Origin: Silene noctiflora
Taxonomy: Eukaryota; Streptophyta; Magnoliopsida; Caryophyllales; Caryophyllaceae
Direction: 5' to 3'
NCBI GenBank assembly: GCA_009801015.1
Contig: VHZZ01023849.1
Location: forward strand, 1-30,554
DNA: 30,554 bases
The translations under genes and the position numbers were made by a program. This document shows positions 24,716-30,554 of the stretch, one piece after another. Numbering within the stretch: the stretch's first letter is position 1; every line of letters begins with the position of its first letter. The notes under the pieces were generated by a model that saw only the letters and a list, made by a program, of their open reading frames with translations, had not been told where the DNA came from and searched no databases.

Positions 24716-24843
24716 GCATTTTAACTTTTCAATTGTAAAGGGAAAGAAGCCTCTATCTTTCTCTACCGAAGGTAAAAAAATAAATAAAAGTGGGTTGGCG
24801 AGCTGCCCTAGATCTTTTCTTAGAATGGCAAGCTAAAGACCTT

Positions 24844-24907
24844 GGAATTATGGGGGGCGGGAGTAGAACCCGATAAAAAAAAGAGCTAGCTGAGCTATAG
24901 AAATTCC
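24844..24907 (-). pseudogene. tRNA-like remnant lacking an anticodon arm
   Basis: On the minus strand this 64-bp segment begins GGAATTT and ends AATTCC, giving a 6-bp acceptor-like stem. A T-arm-like hairpin follows the classic pattern: CGGG stem, seven-base loop TTCTACT, CCCG (24858-24872). A D-arm-like hairpin, AGCT-loop-AGCT (24884-24896), sits in the expected order. The anticodon arm is missing: the D-like and T-like arms are separated only by a T-rich stretch. Intact tRNAs are about 72-88 nt, so this could be a decayed tRNA gene with an internal deletion, or a chance or processing-signal fold (a 't-element'). I cannot assign an amino acid. The stems are seen directly; the tRNA origin is inference. 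Confidence 0.25.
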
Positions 24908-27027
24908 GGATTATTCCATTTGTGATGTAAGTGCTTCGTCCTACTTAGTCCTTGTGAATTCTCTCTCATTTACATTTGAATTCATAAGAGCAGGCAGAAT
25001 GAATGAGTAAAACTACGTTCTCTAGAGGAACTCGGCCCACCTTTGCTCAGATAAAACAGCCTCAGGTTCTTCAATTTTAAAGGGATTTATAGCTTGAACG
25101 TTAGCGAAAGGAAGTTTACTAGCTAGCTAGATCAGCTACTAAGGAAAGAGTTTACATAAGGGCTACTCGATCAATAACAAGGGTGAAAAGCTGAAATTAT
25201 TAGCAATGTACCGAGTCTGAGCAGTCAGGGGCGGAATTGGCGTTCTATATGATTATGATGCCCGTGCTATTCACTTTCTTTAAACGGATGCACGAATAAC
25301 AGAATGTAGCTAGCCCCGCTTGCTGGCTTGCTTTCTTTTAGGCTTTGCCAGACATAGGCTTCTTTACAATAGTAGACGCTATGAGCCACATCTACTATAG
25401 GCGCGCTGCCTTGCATTCTTATTTGATAAAAGTTTTTTTACAATCAGTAAAAACTAAAATGCGCTGTTTGATGAGTCTGCGTCTGATTGGCTAGTGCGAA
25501 AGGTGAAGAGGCATTAGACGCAAGACAAGAGTGTGATAGCTACACCATCTGGCTCAGCCCAATCTGCTACCACTATGGCATCTCTTTCTTTGACTTCGTC
25601 ATCACTTCTTTTTCTCCTTTATCTACGTCGCCTGTTATGTGTATGGCGAATACGGAGTGCTCTTTGACCACTTATATATTAGGATTGGGCACGACTATTT
25701 GCTTCTCGTAGTTCAAAGAGTGCATGTAATGAGTTGGCTTTCGGATTCTTCAGAAAGATTTAATATCTATCTCAAAGCTTTCCTTGAGGCAAGATAAACT
25801 GGATAAAATACTAAACTGTTTGAGGTATAGTTACTTGCGCGTGCTTTATTGATGGGGCCTCTATTTCATTTTCAACTGAGATATCTTCTGTTGCACCCGT
25901 TTCCTCCACTCAATCCTTTATAACTTTCTGCAACTTCCAGTATCCATAGTGGGGGTCCACGCCCTTTCTCTTTGATAAGCCTGCTTTAACTGTACAAAGT
26001 GAGCTTCGCCCGCCCCCTCTTGACACGTCCCCTGGAATAAAAAAAAAAGTTGTGATATTACCCCTTGTTTAAAGTTATCCTTCTCCTATATATTAAGGAA
26101 GTCGGGTATTTTACGTAGAAAGGAAATTTCCTGAGGAATGTCAAAGAAAATAACTTCTCTAAGATAGAATTACAATAGCTTATATAGAGATTTAGATTCT
26201 GCTCTTCTTTTTTCTCGTCTTTCTTTTCAATTACATTCTAGTCGACATGTCAAGGGCCTCTCATGAGGGAAGTAGGCTGAGCTCACCCGAAAAGGGTCTC
26301 TCTAAATGGGCCGATCCTATAGGAAAGTACGTGAATTCAATAGACATAGGAACGCACTTTCTTCCCGGAAAAACTATTAAAAGAAAAAATCAAGTAGACC
26401 AGTCCAGAGTGTAACGAGAGAGCTTGATAAAGATAGAGGGAATCTGCGCCTTTGAGCTGAAATAGCTCCTTTTTATGTAAAAAAAGCTTTCATAGATTAT
26501 AACCGATAGAGGGCTCCCCTAAGTCACAAACTGTCGTTTCTAGGAAGAATCACCACATGTAGTGGAATGACGACAAAACAAAAGTAACCTAATGTGATAG
26601 GCAAGGGCTGCCCTTAAACGGGATGAAATCTACTTATGTTTCAACTAAATTTCCATCAGATAAAATCTATAAGATCTGTTGAGGACTTGCCCTATATTTA
26701 AAGGATTTTAAGGGTGGCCTACTTTAAGAACATAAACCATAAAACTAAAAAAGATTCACTTTTGCCTATAGCACCTCTGGAAGCGTTTTTCCGGAGATCC
26801 AGAAATGAAAGCGTCTACCTATAGTGATAAGGAAGTCATGCTCTTCTATAAAGCTCACCGGATTTCACCTAGATTAATAAAAGGGTAGCGCTCTTCTCTT
26901 AGAAATGAAGTAAAGTGCTTCGTTAAGTGAGTTGACTTTCGAGCTTTTAAGGCAGGGCGCGCAGAATGAGCTCCCAGTCCTCTGTTTTCGGTTAGGATTC
27001 CTATAATTAAGTGAAAAGATATCCAGC
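24908..27027. other. Spacer, no recognisable gene
   Basis: Contains the second copy of the 16-bp repeat and a TTG-started 74-codon frame (25487-25711). The phrase CCCGCTTGCTGGC near 25317 recurs near 8932, a further small shared word. Nothing else was found. Confidence 0.6.
25131..25146 (+). repeat. 16-bp exact repeat, copy 2
   Basis: Second copy of the 16-mer at 5570-5585, same strand, followed by AGAG instead of GCAA. Confidence 0.55.
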
Positions 27028-27038
27028 GGGGGGGGGGG
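27028..27038 (+). repeat. G11 tract
   Basis: Eleven consecutive G residues. This is long for a genome of this composition, and a second long G tract follows 118 bp later. Homopolymers like this are also where sequencing and assembly miscount. Confidence 0.8.
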
Positions 27039-27145
27039 TAAATCTGGAAGAAGTAGAGCGAGAGCAGGATTGGGCAAAGTAGTCAAAGAAAGAAACGTTG
27101 AAGCGGATGCTTTTGATAGTGCTGGTACGGCGGTTGAGAAATTTA

Positions 27146-27155
27146 GGGGGGGGGG
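27146..27155 (+). repeat. G10 tract
   Basis: Ten consecutive G residues followed by TGACCCC. It is the partner of the G11 tract 118 bp upstream in the same orientation. The interval is open in the minus-strand frame 26874-27164, giving proline runs in the translation. Confidence 0.8.
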
Positions 27156-27371
27156 TGACCCCACTTACCCGGGGGCTCCTTAGCATAAAAGGATTCTTTG
27201 GTGAATAACGCTCTGGTACCCCTCCCTTCGAAATGATATTTACCGGCTAGGATTGAAACAATACTAGCTAGTACGATTGAACAACTTCTCTTTTATTGGA
27301 GGCCAGCCTCACTCAAAAGAATGCACTTCAAGTCCTGTCTTATTATTCTAAGAATAATATAGTAAGTAGAG

Positions 27372-27383
27372 TCGTCCGGACGA
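27372..27383. repeat. Perfect 12-bp palindrome
   Basis: TCGTCCGGACGA is self-complementary, about 50 bp upstream of an unassigned open-frame stretch. No regulatory role can be shown. Confidence 0.5.
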
Positions 27384-27637
27384 TCAAGTCACTCTTTAAG
27401 ACTTTTAAAGCACACTTCACTCACCAAAGAATTGAAGCGCAAGTCCACCAATTGCCTATGATGCTGCTCTTCTAGGTCCTGTTACTGGTGGGGGTCTTCG
27501 TGCGCGAACGCGGCCTGCAAAACTCATCCCCGATCTTCCGATCCTGCCAATTTGTTCTGTTTCGCTAAATTCTAATCTTATTCTTAGAAGTCAGAAAGTG
27601 GCGTCCACAGCGTTTGGGCCCGACGAAAACGGAGTTG

Positions 27638-27931
27638 ATGCTAGCGGTCTCTGTAATGGACCCCAAAAGTAAGCGGCTTATCCTGGCAGTGCTTAATCAG
27701 CATGCTGTAAAAAGCATCCTTTATGTATGTCCGCCCGTGGAATCAATCAACAAAATTCCCATCAGGTTAGTGCCAATCTCTCAAAGATCCGACCAACCAC
27801 CACCCTTTTTTATAAAGAGTGATTTCATAGATTTAGCCCATGATGCCTCAATACTAAACGGAGCATGCAGGATTCAGGGATCTCCCAAATGCAGTCTAAA
27901 GGCTTCGGCATACGCTTCACCACCAACCTAA
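27638..27931 (+). CDS. Unassigned 97-codon open frame
   Basis: The frame begins at an ATG; an in-frame TTG at 27614 would extend it by eight residues. It overlaps the end of another plus-strand frame, open from 27436 to a stop at 27670-27672, which has no ATG. Together the two frames cover about 500 bp with one change of frame, as a decayed coding sequence with a frameshift could. No motif or family is recognised, and the product has neither a signal peptide nor a clear membrane segment. Confidence 0.12.
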   Translation: MLAVSVMDPKSKRLILAVLNQHAVKSILYVCPPVESINKIPIRLVPISQRSDQPPPFFIKSDFIDLAHDASILNGACRIQGSPKCSLKASAYASPPT

Positions 27932-28690
27932 CTTTACACCAGTTAAGGACAGCTTCTATCTTCCCTTTACTTTTGATGCATAAAGTCTTGTAGAGGTTTT
28001 AGCTGGTTTTGGAAGGCACTTCTTTTTTCTGTATACGATTTCGGACTATAAACACCTTTGCCCCCTTTAGGTAAGAGGTATGTGAAACAAATGCACTGTG
28101 GTTGCTTCCTTCTTATTGCGGGTGGTACGAAATGAACGAGTGAAACAGGTGAAGCGAGCAGATATACTTGGAGTATGGTTGCTGGGTCTATTGACCTATA
28201 GTTAAGACCTAAGATATCTCCTTATATCTCTCTTGCTTGTGGAGTGCACACAAGTATCCTTTCCCCGACTATACGCTAAGGAAGTAGACGAATCTATGGC
28301 AATGCCGTACCCAGGGGGCTCCTGCACAGGTTGTTCGAATAGCATGGTTGAGGACTAGATAAGATAAATAAGAGGCGAAATCCCACCGCATGTCTTTTGT
28401 TAGCTGGATCGGTGGGAGCTGCGCTTTCTCTACCTGAAGAACGGACGTCATCTTTTTTCAGGAAATCTTTAACTTGAGTGCTAGACCTCGTAATAGGTCG
28501 TGGCAACACTTACCTCATACGCTGTGCCCGCAAGTGAACTTTTAGAACGGATATAGCCCTAATTCTATATAGGGTTCGTCTTTCTTATATAGAACTTGTT
28601 TACTCATAAAGGGAGGTTGGAATCCCATGTAGAGAGTTAGCTTACTCCGGCTAAGTCCGCTTCACGCTTAAGGGCTCTTTCTGACGAAAT
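27932..28690. other. Spacer, no recognisable gene
   Basis: Two minus-strand frames overlap each other at 28269-28509 in different registers, 60 and 71 codons. No product is recognised and no RNA gene is seen. Confidence 0.6.
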
Positions 28691-28738
28691 GAGTGCTGGA
28701 ACGAGCTGTATAGCTGGTTGTTCACGAGTCTTCTGACC
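28691..28738 (+). repeat. Diverged repeat, copy A
   Basis: The core AGTGCTGGAACGAGCTG, followed a few bases on by GTTGTTCACGAG and CTGACC, aligns with 28931-28972 after one gap of about five bases. Both copies are on the same strand, about 240 bp apart, with unrelated sequence between them. Confidence 0.5.
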
Positions 28739-28836
28739 AATAGGTAACGCGTAGGGTGTAGCTGTTTGCTGGATTGCTAGAGGCTTTCTTTGCTATTTCT
28801 ATAGAATGGGTAGCTCAAAGACATTTTTGTTTGGTG

Positions 28837-29217
28837 TCAAAGCTTGAAAGCAAGTCCTAGCCCGTGGAATGAGATTTCCTTGCTGCTAGCTCGAACTTGA
28901 ATTCTNACTCCTTTCTTTACTGAGCAAGTGTAGTGCCGGAGCGAGCTGGGTGTTGTACGTGAGAATACTGACTCCTTTAAGATCAGCACGTCCGCGGTAA
29001 AGTAAGGTGTTGGGAAGAGCTTTGACTGATTAAGAATAACAAGAAGTCTAGCTTTTCCCCATGCCACATTTGTCAAACAATCGATCGATAGACACTGAAC
29101 CTTTAGGGGTGAGCCTTGAATCAAAGGAATAATACAATGGACATACTTGCTCCTTGGCAACGCTACTTTACTTATGCTTATGCGCTTACTGGCATAGCGT
29201 AGATGGATCATACTCAC
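28837..29217 (-). CDS. Unassigned 126-codon open frame containing an N
   Basis: This is the longest frame in the window. It starts at GTG, with an ATG two codons later, and is interrupted by the ambiguous base at 28906, so its true length is uncertain. It is moderately basic and has no recognisable domain. It overlaps copy B of a diverged repeat. By length alone it is compatible with chance. Confidence 0.12.
   Translation of the reverse strand: MSMIHLRYASKRISISKVALPRSKYVHCIIPLIQGSPLKVQCLSIDCLTNVAWGKARLLVILNQSKLFPTPYFTADVLILKESVFSRTTPSSLRHYTCSVKKGXRIQVRASSKEISFHGLGLAFKL
28906..28906. other. Ambiguous base (N)
   Basis: The only non-ACGT base in the window. It falls in the minus-strand open frame 28837-29217, where it yields an unknown residue. 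It marks a local uncertainty in the consensus, close to the diverged repeat pair. Confidence 0.99.
28931..28972 (+). repeat. Diverged repeat, copy B
   Basis: The core AGTGCCGGAGCGAGCTG differs at two positions from copy A at 28691-28738, and the following GTGTTGTACGTGAG and CTGACT also align. It lies within the minus-strand open frame 28837-29217, whereas copy A does not, which argues against protein-level selection on the repeat. Confidence 0.5.
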
Positions 29218-29380
29218 TAAATACCCGTTCTAACTGAACGCTGAACTCAGCATATTTTTTTGGCCGAGAACGTATCCTGATTTATAGCGTTCATTTTACA
29301 TGTCATTTGCGAGAAATAGTTGGAGAAATACGCTCTTGAGCGGCATAATACCTCATAAAAGAGGGTTGAAAAAAAAAGTC

Positions 29381-29399
29381 GAGGGTAGTTATAGCTCGA
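29381..29399 (+). repeat. Dispersed repeat, second copy of 13424-13442
   Basis: It begins with the same GAGGGTAGTTATA and differs at two positions in the rest. Both copies follow a run of A residues and little else in common. Confidence 0.5.
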
Positions 29400-30447
29400 A
29401 GAGGAGTAAGCTTCGTTTCGAGAGAGGCCTTTTGGTATCCTCGGAATAATATGACTAAGGAAGGATGTTTTCTCCCGATTTCCTAAATAAAGGTATGGTA
29501 ACGAGGTTTCTTCCCTTTTCGCACAAGAGCAGCGGTTGATCAGTAAGGGCGGAAGAGACTGACTTCACCCCTTTAATTTACTAGACCATATGGGACCGGC
29601 TTTGCTTTTTTTTTTTTTCTTTCTGCAGCACTAGGGCTGAAATCGCCTACTTGTCATTTGCTCGAATGCGAAGAAGAGCTTTCCTTGAAGTAAAATAACT
29701 CGAATTTAGGGTATTTTTGAGCTAATTTGATATGTCCGAGTACGGGGCACGGGCTTCTTAAGTTACGCAGCCATATGCATAGTTTAAAGATGGGACAAAC
29801 TGACTGGAATTACTTAGCCTTGTACCAAGGTTGGATATTTAATCTTCTTCATAGGAAGAGGATATCGACAAAAAGATGAGAACGAGGCGAGTCGATGCCT
29901 GCAGAGTGTCCTTCAGCAACTGTTCTCACACGAACGAAGCTCAACAAGGATGCCCATCAAGATGCAGCTTTAGAAGAAGATGCTAGAGACAAAAGTCGTG
30001 CCAATATTAAGATCAATCAAGATTTAAAATTAACGGGACAGCTTGATCAGCAGCTGGAGGTCGGCCTTTTTCTCATTGAGGAGCCCCGGCCCGTAGAAGA
30101 AGAAGAAAGCCTTTGTTTTAGAAAAAAAGACCCTCTCGGTAAGTGAGCCGCTCGAGACAGAAAGTAGGAACCGAGAGCCTATCGAAGTAGGAGTGCCCCT
30201 ACCGAGCAAGAAGGTCCCCCATAGCTTTCCCACTTGAGTTACCTTAGACACAGGATTTAAAAAAAGTAATATACCGGACCGGATAAGTCAAGTAAAAGTA
30301 AAAAGGCAGGAATCGGTTGCCCTCATGTCATCGAAAAAAGAAAGAAGGGGCTGTACTCGGCTCGGCCTACGATTCCTCTTTGATTACCACTTTCATTGAA
30401 ATTCTTTTTTCAATTTCTTAGTACGAGATCGCATCATACTTTTAACT
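29400..30447. other. Spacer leading to the rRNA fragment
   Basis: Includes a long T run near 29608-29621 and the hydrophilic 83-codon frame listed separately. The bases immediately before the rRNA fragment show no LSU homology, so the spacer joins the fragment directly. Confidence 0.6.
29895..30146 (+). CDS. Unassigned 83-codon hydrophilic open frame
   Basis: An ATG-started frame. The product is highly charged, with an acidic, alanine-containing stretch at residues 19-35 and a run of glutamates near residues 68-71. There are no cysteine motifs or membrane segments. It lies about 300 bp from the rrn26 fragment. No family is recognised and chance is likely. Confidence 0.12.
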   Translation: MPAECPSATVLTRTKLNKDAHQDAALEEDARDKSRANIKINQDLKLTGQLDQQLEVGLFLIEEPRPVEEEESLCFRKKDPLGK

Positions 30448-30498
30448 ATAGGAACCGAACTGTCTCACGACGTTCTAAACCCAACTCACGTACCACTT
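30448..30498 (-). pseudogene. rrn26: Fragment of mitochondrial large-subunit rRNA gene (rrn26)
   Basis: Read on the minus strand, this segment matches the conserved peptidyl-transferase region of bacterial-type 23S rRNA. It has the run around GTTTAGAACGTCGTGAGACA, followed by the GTTCGGTTCC form that I recall as typical of plant mitochondrial rather than plastid LSU rRNA. The intact gene is over 3 kb; only about 51 bp are present. On the 3' side, homology stops after the CTAT following GGTTC, where a normal gene continues into the stretch preceding the AGTACGAGAGGAC block. On the 5' side, homology stops before AAGTGGTACG; the 56 bases from there to the window end do not read as rRNA. Both edges look like recombination breakpoints, so this is a non-functional fragment. 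Identification is from memory of the family and exact edges may be a few bases off. Confidence 0.8.
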
Positions 30499-30554
30499 CG
30501 TACCTTTGCTCTGATCCGTTGATAGACTTCCCACCCGCTCATCGCTATTGACGG
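30499..30554. other. Unidentified end of window beyond the rRNA breakpoint
   Basis: These 56 bases follow the fragment where the 5' continuation of LSU rRNA should be and do not read as rRNA. They could belong to a gene that extends beyond the window; I cannot tell. Confidence 0.5.

Noticed and set aside
26874..27164. Minus-strand 96-codon proline- and leucine-rich open frame.
   Set aside because: The proline runs come from the two G homopolymers and the start is GTG; this is a homopolymer by-product.
30420..30430. AGTACGAGA on the plus strand, a word from the 3' part of LSU rRNA.
   Set aside because: Opposite strand to the rrn26 fragment and unsupported by flanking rRNA sequence; coincidental.

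Overview
The window looks like a non-coding stretch of an angiosperm (flowering-plant) mitochondrial genome. The one sequence I recognise with confidence is a fragment of about 51 bp of the mitochondrial large-subunit rRNA gene (rrn26). It lies on the minus strand at 30448-30498 and is cut off abruptly on both sides. The rest fits that setting: GC is roughly 40% by eye, homopolymer runs are common, short direct and inverted repeats are scattered throughout, and neither strand has a dense coding block. The assignment rests mainly on the rRNA fragment and is an inference.

I found no intact protein gene, rRNA gene or tRNA gene. None of the open frames reads as a standard plant mitochondrial product (nad, cox, cob, atp, ccm, rps, rpl, sdh, mttB, matR) or as a plastid protein. 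At this base composition stop codons should take up about 6% of random codons, so several frames longer than 100 codons are expected by chance in six frames of 30 kb. The longest frames here, 96-126 codons, match that expectation, and several begin only at TTG or GTG. The six frames I list are inventory entries, not gene claims.

Layout. Positions 1-8.5 kb hold AT-rich spacer with two short tandem duplications (821-843, 3166-3193), a perfect 18-bp palindrome (4969-4986), an (AT)7 run (6103-6116) and a GC-rich dyad (7160-7177). From 8.5 to 13.4 kb there is an inverted C10/G8 tract pair, a small hairpin, a locally GC-richer open-frame cluster (11853-12199), an 18-bp tandem duplication (12287-12323) and a 116-codon ATG frame (13031-13381). 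From 13.4 to 20.6 kb are dispersed imperfect repeats and a consensus-like mitochondrial promoter nonanucleotide (16569-16577) with nothing recognisable downstream. From 20.4 to 24.9 kb are a possible alternative-pairing hairpin, a weak degenerate repeat pair and a 64-bp tRNA-like remnant (24844-24907). From 25 kb to the end are two long G tracts 118 bp apart, overlapping unassigned frames, a diverged repeat pair near an ambiguous base (N at 28906) and the rrn26 fragment.

No pathway or operon can be described because no functional gene is visible. The plausible biology is that of recombining, fast-changing intergenic mitochondrial DNA: gene fragments, short repeats and fold-back elements. I see no convincing previously undescribed system.
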